Below are positions 1-10,756 of a DNA stretch of 64,000 bases, in pieces. Numbering within the stretch: position 1 is the stretch's first letter; the number at the start of each line of letters is the position of its first letter. A model generated the notes under the pieces. It did no database searches, had not been told where the DNA came from, and saw only the letters and a program-made list of their open reading frames with translations. The DNA is from Tetrahymena elliotti 4EA. Its lineage: Eukaryota; Ciliophora; Oligohymenophorea; Hymenostomatida; Tetrahymenidae. Made by a program: the position numbers and the translations under genes. The stretch is taken from positions 190,913 through 254,912 of the forward strand of contig JH720329.1 of the NCBI GenBank assembly GCA_000231825.2, in the 5' to 3' direction.

Positions 1-284
1 TATTTAAATACTAATAAATTTTTTTAAATTATTTCAAAAATGTAAAAAAATAGCTTGATTTTGACATTTTAGAAAATATTTATTAGTATTTGCTTTCAAT
101 AGGAATGCCTACTTTTGGTGCTATAAGTTCTATCTCCTAGAGTGAATTTAATGTTTTAGTAAATGCAAATTAATAAATAAATTATTGGTTGATTGACTAA
201 CTTAGTAGCTTTTAATACTTAGACAAAGTAAAACAAGATATATATACATTAATTATACAAATAAATGTTGAAAAATATATTAGA
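1..284. other. left window edge, no supported gene
   Basis: This is AT-rich sequence downstream of the RRS1 stop codon. A polypyrimidine/AG junction near 100 could be an acceptor of a neighbouring gene lying outside the window, but the open stretch after it is too short to support a call. Confidence 0.5.
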
Positions 285-1220
285 TCAGTTTTTCTTAAGC
301 TTCTTAGAGCCTTCTCCCTTTTATACGAAGTCAAGGATGTCAAGATCTCTTCTCTTTTCTTCCTTTCTGTCATTAAATTCTACATTTTATCTTCTGACTT
401 TAGGTTTCATCTTAACCTCATCTTTGTGGGCTTTTTTATCATATGTACCCATAGATCTAGTTGAGTTTTAAGCTACCTATAATTACTTTTAGAGGAGCTT
501 CTTATCACCTTTCAATTTCTACTTGCTAGCAGCTTTCTTATCTTCTTTATCAGAACTTTTCAATACTTTTTTTGCATCATAGCCCTTAGATTCAAGTTTA
601 TTTCTAATTTCATTCATTTTTTGCTTTTCTTTAGCTAATCTTTTTTCAAGAGATTTTCTCAAGAAAGGATCTTCATAAGGATCAGTGCCTGCCTTATGTT
701 CCATAATTGGAGTGAATTTATCTTCAATCTTTTTAACGCTGCGAGCACCCCATCTAGGAACCCAATCTTAAACGTTTTCATCATAAACCATTCTACCTCT
801 TTTCTTCTTTTCAATACCCTTTTCCTTAGCAAACTTTTACCATCTTGTTAATGGCTTTTCTTTAGGAATAGGCTTTTATCTTGGAAAAACAGTAACTTTG
901 TTGGGCAACTTCAATTCATATACTCCCTTGGAGAAATCGTGAATCTATAATTCTTCTTCCTTAGCATCTCTTTCAGCATTTTAGAGAGTCTTCATGGAAA
1001 GCATCTTATTGAAAATTCTGGAGATGTTCAATCTTGTTCTTTCCAACAGAGTTTATTCGCTAATGGTACCATCGCTATTCTTGGGAATTTCGTTTGAGTC
1101 AAAAATGGTTAAAATACCAAGATCACTGGAAACGTTAGAAGAGATATTTTATCCTAACTTCTTTTCATCAAATGTGGATGTCTTGTTAACCTCTACTTCG
1201 CTATTATTTACCTCTCCCAT
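285..1220 (-). CDS. RRS1: ribosome biogenesis regulatory protein RRS1 homologue
   Basis: This is a single-exon frame of 312 codons (311 aa) when TAA/TAG are Gln; it starts at the ATG on 1220-1218 and ends at TGA 287-285. The middle holds the family signature: LTRWQKFAKEKGIEKKKRG followed by RMVYDE, then WVPRWGARSVKK, then an EHKAGTDPYEDPF block. RRS1 is known to recruit 5S RNP components (with Rpf2, Rpl5, Rpl11) to pre-60S particles in the nucleolus, and this copy should do the same. The C-terminal third is a Lys/Arg/Asp-rich extension with no recognisable fold, giving a length between the yeast (about 200 aa) and human (about 365 aa) proteins. The reading frame is closed under the standard code because of in-frame Gln TAA/TAG codons, for example in the Arg-Trp-Gln of the signature. 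It is the first of three consecutive minus-strand genes, each with its own long spacer. Confidence 0.93.
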
Positions 1221-1666
1221 ATTTCTTATATTTTTTATTTTAATTTGTTAATTTTTGCTTTTAAATTTAGTTTTTAATAATTTTAGATAATAATATCAAT
1301 CAAATTACAAATACCTTTGTTGTATCAAGACAAATAAATCATTCAGTTCCTACTTTTGAATCTACTCGTTATTCTTATAAGCTTTCTATCATTCTTATTT
1401 CTTTTTTTGCAATTGAACCATTTATATCATTTATAGCAATCTCTATATTTCTTCTTAACACTATAAATATCCAAGTAGAATTTTTGATTGATTTTTCTGT
1501 CTTCAAAAGCAATGAACAAAAATTAAATCAAAAATAATAAATTATTTTTTTAAATAATAACTCATTTTTCAAAAAACAATTTAAAATTATTAGACAAAAT
1601 AAAATTTATAAATTACAAATATTAAATTTAAATAGATTTTATATTTAAAATTAGTCAAAAATTTTA
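1221..1666. other. spacer between RRS1 start and hydroxylase stop
   Basis: This 446-bp spacer is upstream of RRS1 and downstream of the hydroxylase-like gene, both on the minus strand. Positions about 1300-1510 are less AT-rich than typical spacer here, so the stretch may hold the RRS1 5' untranslated region or an unrecognised exon. I see no conserved motif and no long frame with clear coding character on either strand. Confidence 0.4.
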
Positions 1667-3454
1667 TCAACTATCACTATCATAATCATAACTCTTTTCT
1701 TTGCCAGTTATTAGCCCAAAAATATCCTTAGTCTTTTCTTCTTCATCAAGGTCGTTAAGTTAGAAAAATTTATCCCAGAAGTGGTTAGTCACTTAATAAC
1801 CATATTCTCTATCCTTGAAGTGATGCTTAGCATGTTTATTTCTCAAATATTAAGAATAACTAAGAGTTAATTTCTTTTTATTATGGAGTGCATAATGAAC
1901 GATTTCATAATAAAGGTATCCTAAGCAGATTCCACTTAAAATTAAATACAAAGAGTTTCCATATATTAACAACCCAAGCGTATATCTTATCAAAAATGCT
2001 ATGGTGATACTGAAAAATGGTTATATTGTTGTTCTTGCCCTATTTAATTAAATAATAAATTTGTTTAATTCCAAAAAAATGTTATTAACTTCAAAAATTA
2101 AGAAAAAATCGAGAGTTATTAGTCAATGTTATTTTTACATTTTTGTCATTTAAAGTAATTTTTAAAATAAATGAAAGAAAAACTGAGACTGCTTTATTTA
2201 ATGATAATTTTTAAAAAAATAAAAATTAAGGGGGTAAAAAAGAATTTAATCTTGTAAAATTAATTACTCATCTAAAGGAAAGACATAGTGAATTCCTAAC
2301 ACTAAGAAATGGAAAGTTTTCCCTAAAGAAAAAGGCTGTAATATGATTCTTAGAAAAATGTATTCCATGATCCAGAAAACAACAATTCCACAAAATAAGA
2401 AACCAAATAAAAATAGTAGAGGTCTATTGTCAGCCTTGTAATGTCTGTCAAACATACCCCTAGAATAATTGTAATCTAGATTAAGACCGCAGTAGAACAT
2501 ATATATAAATATCATGGTATATAAAAGCACCACTATTCCAATATTATTATTTAGCAGTGAGTCAATCGATTCATTATCAAAAAGTTTTGTTCCAACTACT
2601 CTTTTGCAAGGATTTTTCAATATTTCTTGATAAATCTTATTATCTTTAATTGCTCTTATTTATTTAACTAAACCTTTATTTAAATCTAAAGTAACATTCT
2701 TATATTCTAGCTTATAGTCATGAGTAAGATGAGGATATTATTTCTTTTTTTAAAAAAAATAAATTATTTTAATTATTGATTATTTCTTTAATTTTTTAAA
2801 ATCTGTTTTCAAAAGAAATGTCTTGTTTTTGTTTTCTATTTGCTTCTTTTCTTTAGCTTACTGGCAACTATTTTTGAAAGAAGACATTCAAATTTCAAAC
2901 TAAAAAAAAAATTTTATTTGAATTCAAACAAAATCATCACATAACTAAGTTGATATTGAGATTAATTTAAATGATAATTATTTACCTTTATGTTTCCTTA
3001 TTTGATTTATTCCCTCTCCTCCTCTTGTTCATCTCCAATCACACCATAAATGTACTTTTGCATAAGATTCTGAGCATACTATGAATGTTTATGTCTTGAA
3101 TTACTAAAAAATATATCTGAAATATCAAGTCCTTAGTAGTCTTCAATCGCATCTTATCCACCTATATATTTAAAAAGAGAACATTTATATCATCTTATCA
3201 ACTAGCTCGTGGTTATAGTTTTAAATTATTTTTTTTTATTTTTTATTTGTTTTATTTTTACCTGGATGTTCATGTTGGAATTATGATAAATCATAAACTT
3301 TATTTTGGAAAATTACAAGCATTTTATCATTTTCCTCTGCAAATTCTTCAACCTTTTAAGAATTTTAAAATCTCTTGAGCTTTCTATTTTAGATTAATCC
3401 ATTGCTGCTTTCGCTGCTATCTCTTTTACCTATGGACTGTACTTTATTTGACAT
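1667..3454 (-). CDS. cytochrome b5 / fatty acid 2-hydroxylase-like membrane protein
   Basis: Four exons can be read on the minus strand: 3454-3262, 3161-2986, 2743-2268 and 2039-1667. All junctions are GT-AG and phases match, giving 1218 nt and 405 aa, ending TGA. Residues about 40-115 are a cytochrome b5 domain with both haem ligands, the HPGG motif split by intron 1 and a later KHS. Then comes a linker resembling the conserved LDLNK segment of FA2H/Scs7, and a polytopic hydroxylase domain. Family members 2-hydroxylate ceramide fatty acids in the ER using a di-metal centre held by histidine boxes. The last box (HAKHH) and the HYALH box are present. However, the expected EYxxHRxxxH box reads EYIFLRIILQ, and the HFxxHGxHH box reads HFLVLGIHY. 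About four ligand histidines are therefore replaced, and activity is doubtful. The length fits FA2H (about 370-385 aa). Alternatives are a divergent but active member of the sterol desaturase/hydroxylase superfamily or an inactive homologue. Confidence 0.87.
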
Positions 3455-4650
3455 ATCTGTTTAAATTCTAATAGAACTAACTAACTAATATTAAATTTAA
3501 GATCTACTCCTTCTTTTCGCCAAAACTTATTTTAATTTAATAAATTTGAAATTATTTAATCAAATACAAAGATGAACAGGTATATTGTTTGATATAAATA
3601 ATTGATAAAAAAACTCATATTCGTTTAAATTTTTGACTTTTGAGATAAATTATGAAAAGGATTTTTTTTGGCACAATAATAGTTAATGTAAATATATTTT
3701 TTAGTATTTCAAATGCATTTTATAATAAAAAACAATATAAAATTTTCTTTACTGATATATAATTCATATTTATATTTATTATAATAACAAATAATAATTT
3801 AAGGGGGGAAATCGAAATAGGGGTGTGTACCCATAAAACTACCTATTCTGATTAATTAAAAAAATATTGATACATAATTTTAATTTGTATTTTAATAAAC
3901 CTTACCTATTTATGACTTAATAGAGTTATAGCACTCTGGTTTTTGATAAAAAACTTTAATTACTTTAATTTTCCAAATTATTTTTCTTTTTTTGAAATAT
4001 TAATTAGAAATAAGAGTTTATTGATATTTTTTTAATACATAAAGATTATAGATTTTTTTTTTATAGTTATGTCTTATCTAAGTACAAGATACCACTGTAT
4101 GTAGTTTTATGCCTTGAAAGAATTAATATTTTGTTTAATTAATAAAATTATATCAATAATATTTCTAATTTAAGAAATCAGAGATAAAAATATAATTTAC
4201 CTTTTAATAGATTATTGATTAGGTTTTTTCAATTAGCATCTGTTGAAAATAATTTTTTATAGATTAATAAATATCTTTTAATTGACAAATTGTGAAGTAA
4301 ATAAATTTACAATAATTAATAGAATTTCAAAAATAATTTTATTCTTTTCTAAATAATAGTAAAAGAACATATAAAATTATTACTTAAATTAATTTTAATG
4401 TAAACTAAGGTAAATGTACAAATGCTTAACTCTGAAATGACTTAAAAATTAAATATTAATTTGTTTTTCAAATAAATTAAAAACCTCATTGAGAATCAGT
4501 TCAAAACGATTTTATTTTTTTCTGATTAAAATTTGGTAAATATGTCCATCACATAATTTTAAACGATAGAATTAATTTTTGTTTAAAGAATGTATTTTAA
4601 TAAGTTTTTATAAAATAAGTTAATTTGTTTTTTTTGTATTATATCTTTCA
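3455..4650. other. spacer between hydroxylase and TPR genes
   Basis: This 1.2-kb, strongly AT-rich spacer separates two minus-strand genes. No coding frame stands out. The only compositional feature is a G-rich island at 3801-3847, listed separately. Confidence 0.5.
3801..3847. other. G-rich island with short hairpin potential
   Basis: A run of six G is followed by GGGT-GTGT-ACCC, which can form a 4-bp hairpin, and by AATAGG/CCTATT arms (3816-3821 and 3842-3847) that can pair around it. This is exceptional in a spacer that is otherwise about 85% AT. It could be a small RNA or a protein-binding site upstream of the hydroxylase-like gene; no RNA family was recognised. Confidence 0.25.
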
Positions 4651-5496
4651 TCAATTTTCACTTTCTTCTCCTAGTATTTGTTTGCTGATTTCCAAATATT
4701 CTTTTGCTTTTTATTGATTATCTAATTTGCTATATATAAATGCTAAGTTATAATAAATTTATCCATTTTAAGGGTCTAAATCCTTTGCTTTTTCCAGATG
4801 AGACAACGCTTCTTAGTATTTTTCTTAGTTAACATATGCTTATGATAGATTGAAGTAAGCATCTGAAAAGGAACCATCAATTTAAATAGCTTTTTCAAAA
4901 TTTTAGATGGCCTAATTGTAATCCTTTTTCTACAAATAAATACTACCTAGATTATTATAAGATTCTTTAAGATTCTTTTCTAGGATAACAGACTTTTAAA
5001 AAAGCATGATGGCCTTATCAATATCTTCTTTACTTTAATTTATTTCTGCTTATCCTTCATAAGCTATTGCTAAATTATAGTAAACTAAAGCATCATCTGG
5101 AGATTATTTCAATGCTAAATGAAAGCATTTAATAGCACTTTCAAAATTTTTCATATTCAAAAATGACTAACCTATGTATTTATAAGTAGTTATTTCTTAT
5201 GGTTTACTTTCTAAATACTTTTAAAAGCAGTCTATTGCTTACTTATGATTTTAAACTTTTTGGTAGGCATGACCCATATAAAAGTAAGGCATTATGCTTT
5301 TATCATCTAACTTAATAGATTTACTATAGTAGAAGATAGCTTCTTCAAATTTATTTTCTTTATGGAATTACTATGCTTGTTAAAAAAGCTTTTTAGATTC
5401 TTAAGGATTTCTTTGAATTTCTTTTTTTGGTGGCTGCTTATTTTTCAAACTAAAAAAGAAAGTTTGTACATTAGAAAGTTAAAAAAACCTACGCAT
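4651..5496 (-). CDS. tetratricopeptide (TPR) repeat protein
   Basis: This is a single-exon frame of 282 codons (281 aa) from ATG 5496-5494 to TGA 4653-4651 under the ciliate code. From about residue 35 to the end the protein is built of about six consecutive 34-residue TPR units. They show the usual W/Y-N-L-G/A...Y..A...F.KA....P pattern; examples are YYNLAIAYEG, YNNLGSIYLQKKDYNQAIQNF and IYYNLAFIYSKLDNQQKAKEY (each repeat ends with a D/N-P or similar turn). The solenoid resembles that of O-GlcNAc transferase-type TPRs but no catalytic domain follows. The first 30 residues are basic and aromatic (MRRFF...), which could be a mitochondrial presequence or simply a leader. TPRs act as protein-binding scaffolds; the partner cannot be inferred. 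The gene is divergent from the plus-strand gene starting at 8314. Confidence 0.86.
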
Positions 5497-8313
5497 TTTT
5501 ATAATTTTATTACCAACAAAATATTGTTACAAATTATATCTTATAAATAAATAGATTTTCTAGAAAAGTTTAATCTACCAAAAATAAACTTCTGAAATTC
5601 CAAAAAAGAATTGCAAAGATTGAAAAAATGTTTTTATTTTAGATCCCTTAAAAAGAAATCTTTTAAATATGCAAGCAAATAGAAATTATATTTTAGTTTG
5701 AATTTTCTATCAACTTTTGTATAATAAAATATAAATTTAAAGCATCTACTTAGCTCCTAAGAAAAAATATATTCAATCATTTTTTACTAATAATAAATTT
5801 AAGTTCAAAAAATATTCACCACTAATTCATTTTTGGATAAACTTGATAAATATTTAATTATAATAAAATTTTTTAGAAAATTTGTTTGTATAATTTTTAA
5901 AAAATGGTTTTTCAATATTATTTCTTTTAAATATGCTTCTACTAAAAAATAAAAATACCTTTACAATAGGTTTATTAACATTAATATTATATTTACTTTT
6001 GATAGCTCGGTTAATGACTTTTTAATAATTTTAAGTTTTCTGCTCTTAAATTTAAATATGATTGATTGTTATTATCCTTAAGTAGTTATTACTAATCAAT
6101 TAAAATGAAAATCATTATTTTCTTGAATGTAGATAGAAAGCTTTTGTAGTATGTAAAGTTCCCTAAATCAGTTTTAAGGTAGATAACATTTATAAATTAA
6201 AAAAAACTGATGGAAAACCGATTTGGGATACCTTATTTGAAGATTTTTAAAATTAATGAGTAATAATAATTATTTTCATTTTAATACAAATTATTTAATG
6301 TCTTCTTTTTTATCAAGAATTTTAATTGAATGATATCAACTTAATCACTTGTTAGTTTTATTAGAAATGAATTTTAATCCATAAATTAAAATTATTCTGT
6401 TAAGATTATTTATTAAATTTAAATTTAATAATATTTTAAAAATAAATAAAATAGCTTCCTTTTGTAAGAATTTATTCTAAAAATAAATGAATCTTTTATA
6501 TTTATTTTTGCAAATACTATTGAATTTATTGTTTAGAGTAAACTATCTTCCTGTACAATTTAGTAAAAGTGTTTTTTTAACAGAATCAAACTATTAAATA
6601 AGAGTTTGTATTCATTCTAAATTATTTTAAAAACCTTCTTAAGTTTAATTTATCTGCAATTTTTATTTGCAAAATAAATTTTCTTTCAAAAGTTTGCAAG
6701 CTTATGATGAAAACAAACCAATAAATTTTAGAACCAAATAAATAAATCAAAACTTACTTTTAATGAAAATGAATAGAAATTTAAAAATAAAATGATTATT
6801 CTTAATTATAATGTTTAAATTTGAGTAGATTGTAACAAAATAAATAAATATTAATGTAAATACCCTATAACTAGAAGACTCAATAAATAATAAGTTTTAA
6901 AAGTTATTTTACTTCTTAACAAGTAATAATGGTAACAAATATTATACTTTTTGAAGGGTAAAAAAAACTGAAGTATTACAGTATTATTTTCAATATTAAT
7001 TTTAAAACAAATTTTAAAGAGAGTTAACTTTTATTTTGTTTATAAAAAGTAAAGTTTTTATATTATTACATTTTTATATAATTATTTTGGAATTAAAAAG
7101 GTATTATGAATTCATAAAAAAAGAGTTTGCTTTAATTACAATTTTTAACATCAAGTAATTTTCCAAAAGTTATTTTTACATTTTTGGTGTTTTTTGATTA
7201 TTCAGATAAATGGTTAATTAGCAATGCAAACAATAAACTTAGATTTAAAATAAATCCATAAATATTGATTAATATCTTTAACCAAAAGCACGACCATTCA
7301 TTAAATTGAGATAAGAAGAAAGATATGATTTGAAACTCCATTTTTTAAGTGTGTTTTGATTTATCAATTTACAGAATTACAATCAAAAAATTTCTTATGG
7401 AATAAAAAGTAATTAAATTTGCCTAAATTGTCTATTATTATTTTTTCTTATCATATAAGTAAAAGAATTCGACTCTTTTTTTAAAGTAAGCGTATTCATT
7501 GATTTTCTTTGAGATTAAATGATGATAAAAATAAATATCTGGGTCAATCATTCAAAACTTCCTCAAAACAAAGGTTGAGGATACATTTTCAATTTTTTGG
7601 AATTAAATGAAAAAAATTTAAGTCATAAATAGTATGCGTCTGCATTTGCTTAAAACTGTATTAAATTTATTAATTGAGACAAATTTATTATTACTTTGAG
7701 CTGATATATAAACTTAAAAAAAAATATGTGCTATTAAATGATCATTGTTTAGCCATGTTTTTAATTTCAAATACATGGTAATTTTACAGAAAATGGTTAA
7801 AAGAGATATCGGTTGTGTGGAAATTGATATTACCTTAATCTGTGACTTTATTTAAAAATAAATGGTTATTGTTGTAACTAACTTTAAGAAAATAAAATGA
7901 GTTTGTTGTCTTATTATAATTAATTATTATTGAGAATGTATGATAGAAAAATATTTACTCTTTAGAGATTCATACTAGATAAAATTCAATAAATATTAGA
8001 TATAGTCAAATTAGATTAACTTTGGCTAAACCTTTTGATTAATGATTAGTTGCATCATATGTTTGATTATTCAATCAATCAATTATTTTTAGTGGTATGA
8101 TGGGTTTTAAATTATCTAGAAGTGGCTTTTTGATGGATAAAGAAAATATTTAATGATTTCCCTATTTGAAACAAAAGACTCATAGAGCTCAAAAAAAAAT
8201 TGCTTGAAAAGATAAATACAAGGGAAGATTAAAATCCATCAATTTGTATTTTTGATAAATAAATAATTAATTAAATAATCAAATTAAGATTAGAATAATT
8301 ACAAAAAATAAGT
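5497..8313. other. long divergent spacer
   Basis: These 2.8 kb lie between divergently transcribed genes (TPR protein, minus; Cys-rich surface protein, plus) and presumably contain both promoters. No frame on either strand shows homology I can recognise. A 74-codon frame at 6105-6329 is the best open stretch but has no conserved motif. It overlaps a strongly self-complementary segment (6162-6234) listed as a finding. Confidence 0.5.
6162..6234. other. self-complementary segment with pseudoknot-like layout
   Basis: Arm a (6162-6175) pairs with a' (6214-6227) over 14 positions with one mismatch and one G-T. Directly following each arm, b (AAGGTA, 6176-6181) and b' (TACCTT, 6229-6234) are perfectly complementary. 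The order a-b-a'-b' is that of an H-type pseudoknot rather than nested hairpins. No known RNA family was recognised. Confidence 0.25.
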
Positions 8314-10756
8314 ATGAAAACTTTTATTATTATTGCTTTAATTGCATCATCTATGCTCTTGCCTCTCAGCATGGCATAGTACAATAGTCCTAATGACTAA
8401 GCTAAATCTTGTTTATAAATTGGCAAGATGTATAATCGTTTTAGTGTCTCCTACATTAGTGACTCTCTTTAACGTTGCTAATATTGTTAATACAGATATA
8501 ATGATCCTTCAGATCCTGTTTATGGTGGATGTGCAGAATGTCCTTAAAAAGATGGAAGCTGCACAAGTTGTGTAAGTGGTTATAAACTGTTTGAAGGAAA
8601 GTGTATTTCTTGTGGTGAAGGTGTTAAATCTTGTACTATTACCAATTAAAACTTCAAAAATGATCCCATTATTCAAGAAGTTTTAGAAGGTATCCATCAA
8701 TCTAACGACAAGACTCCTAAGCAAAAGATTCTTGATGAGATGAAGATTCATCAATAATACTTAGCTATCAGAGCAGAATAGTGCTACGAACCTATATAGA
8801 AGGATGGAGTTATTGTAGAAATTGGTAGCGTCTGTAAGAAAATTCAAAATTGCGAAAAGGTTGATAGAACTTCCACCACTATTTCTTGTTCTAAATGTAA
8901 GGCTGGATATTACTTTGATTAACACTTTAGTTGTGTAAATGAATGCAAAGCTAATGTTGTTTAATTAAACAACAACAATTACGAATTCTCAGCATCTTAA
9001 TCTTGCAACGACTGCTCCTATGAAGGTGTATGCAAAACCTGTCCTGCTGGCACCGTAGAAGTTAGCTCTAACAATAAGGATGCCTTGAATGCCGTTTAAA
9101 GTTCATCCCATAAGGTTTGCTAAAAATGCATGAACAATTGCAAATCTTGCTCTGTTTCTGATTCTCTTGAAGGAAAAATTAAATGTAATGCTTGCTCAGA
9201 TGGTTTCTTCTATAATTCTAATAGCAACACTTGCGATAAATGCAATGCAGATTCATTCTTGATCAACAGTCCTTCCAACTCCTAAAAGATTAATTTAGTT
9301 TGCACAGGCAGCAACTTTAACTAGATTGATTGGGAATCTTCTAAATTAACTTAAACTGATGCTCTTGGTTAGTCCTATACTTATGCTCTTAAGACCACTA
9401 ATGATAGCAAAGCTTATATTTGTGGTGATGGTGCTATTACCTGCTAATTAAAGGACGGTGTTATTGTTGACACTGCTTGCTTATATGGATATGCTTTGAA
9501 AGATTAAAAATGTATATCTTGCAATGAATTAGCTGCTAACTCTATTCTTTGTGAATACAACAATAATCTTAATGCTTACATTCCTACTCTATGTAAATTT
9601 GGCTCTGACTTCGATATCCCCTACAAAGAAAGCTACTCTTTACAAATCACTATTGGTTAAGTAGAAACTTTAGTTCAATCAAATAAGATTTAATATAGCA
9701 ATGTTCCTCATCCTAATACTTGGTGCCAAAAGAATACTAACTAATGCAAGATATTTATTCCTCTTGACTAAAACCTCGTAAGAATTTATCAATTATTTTT
9801 TTATTAATTAAAATACAAATTTAAAATTAAATGTTTATCTTCAATTTCCATTTTTATTTTGGCTTAAAAAATCAAATCACTGGTTTAATTATAAAAAAAA
9901 GACTTTAAAACTCAGCAGTGAAGAATACTAAGGATCTTGCAGTGAATGCTTCGCCGATGATGACATTCCAGTTTTTTACAGAAAGATTGAGAAATAAGAT
10001 TTCTTTAAAGTAGAAAAATCATCATACCATACATGTTTACGTTGCTCTGATATTCCAAATGCTTAAGAATGTTCATATGATAAATTAAGCAAATAGTTAG
10101 TTCCTACTTAATGCGCTTCTTCTTATTACTTAGATTCTACTTAAAATAAATGCCAGAAATGCGATAGCTCTTGTTTAGAGTGCTAATCCGAATCTACCAC
10201 CTGTACTCTTTGCCAAACTGGAAAATATTTGACCAATGACAAAAAATGCTAAGTTATAGCTGAAACCTAAGTTAAAAAATTAGAAAACTGTTTGAATTAA
10301 TCTGAAGTTAAAGGATAACAATCTTGTGAAGTATGTGATAAAAATTACAACAAGGTTAAGTAAGAAAATGAAACTTTCTTATGTTAAGTAAAGCCTGTTG
10401 AAAATTGTGATGAAATGGATGGTTCTACTTGCAAAAGATGCATCTAAGATGGAAAATAATACTACTTAAAAGACAACACATGTTAACCTATTCCTTAAGG
10501 TTGTGCTAGTTTCTCAAATGGAAACTGCTCAGTTTGCTAATACAGCTATAAGCCTATCAATATTTCTGAATCTTAAGTTTGTGTTCCTTGTTATCAAGAA
10601 TTCAAAGACGCTCAAACCTATATTCAATATGACTGCCCGGGAAAAGTTAAATCAGCTAAATTAGAAGATGATGATGTAATCCCTATTTAACCTAAGAGCA
10701 ACTCAATGGTTTTATTACTTTCTGCCATTTACTTTGTCTTATTTATGATGTTCTGA
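8314..10756 (+). CDS. Cys-rich, probably GPI-anchored surface protein
   Basis: Two exons are read, 8314-9777 (488 codons) and 9902-10756 (285 codons). They are joined by a 124-nt GT-AG intron in phase 0, giving 772 aa ending TGA. A clear signal peptide (MKTFIIIALIASSMLLPLSMA) starts the protein. The body is a long series of CxxC-spaced clusters such as CNDC, CKTC, CQKC, CKSC, CISC and CQKCDSSCLEC, as in furin-like/variant surface Cys-rich repeats. The extreme C terminus is a hydrophobic stretch (MVLLLSAIYFVLFMMF) ending at the stop with no cytoplasmic charge, typical of a GPI-attachment signal. Tetrahymena immobilisation antigens (Ser proteins) and Paramecium surface antigens share this layout, so a cell-surface coat or ciliary membrane protein is likely. 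It is larger than Tetrahymena SerH (about 400-450 aa), so it should be called antigen-like only. A secreted Cys-rich protein without GPI is the alternative. Confidence 0.88.
9778..9901 (+). other. intron of the Cys-rich surface protein gene
   Basis: The 124-nt intron begins GTAAGA and ends AAAAAAAAG. Splicing keeps phase 0 between AAC CTC and ACT TTA and restores the frame to the TGA at 10754-10756. Reading through it would break the frame. Confidence 0.85.

Noticed and set aside
83..140. possible 3' terminal exon after an AG acceptor-like site
   Set aside because: Too short, with no homology, and the rest of the putative gene would lie outside the window.
994..1251. 85-codon plus-strand ORF
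   Set aside because: It is antisense to the conserved N-terminal part of RRS1, whose minus-strand frame is continuous and recognisable.
6105..6329. 74-codon ciliate-code ORF with ATG and TGA
   Set aside because: With a single stop codon, frames of this length arise often by chance; there is no recognised motif and it overlaps a self-complementary segment.
7440..7490. TTCGA motif followed by a T run, recalling a tRNA T-arm and Pol III terminator
   Set aside because: The flanking stem does not pair properly and no A-box, anticodon arm or acceptor stem is visible upstream.
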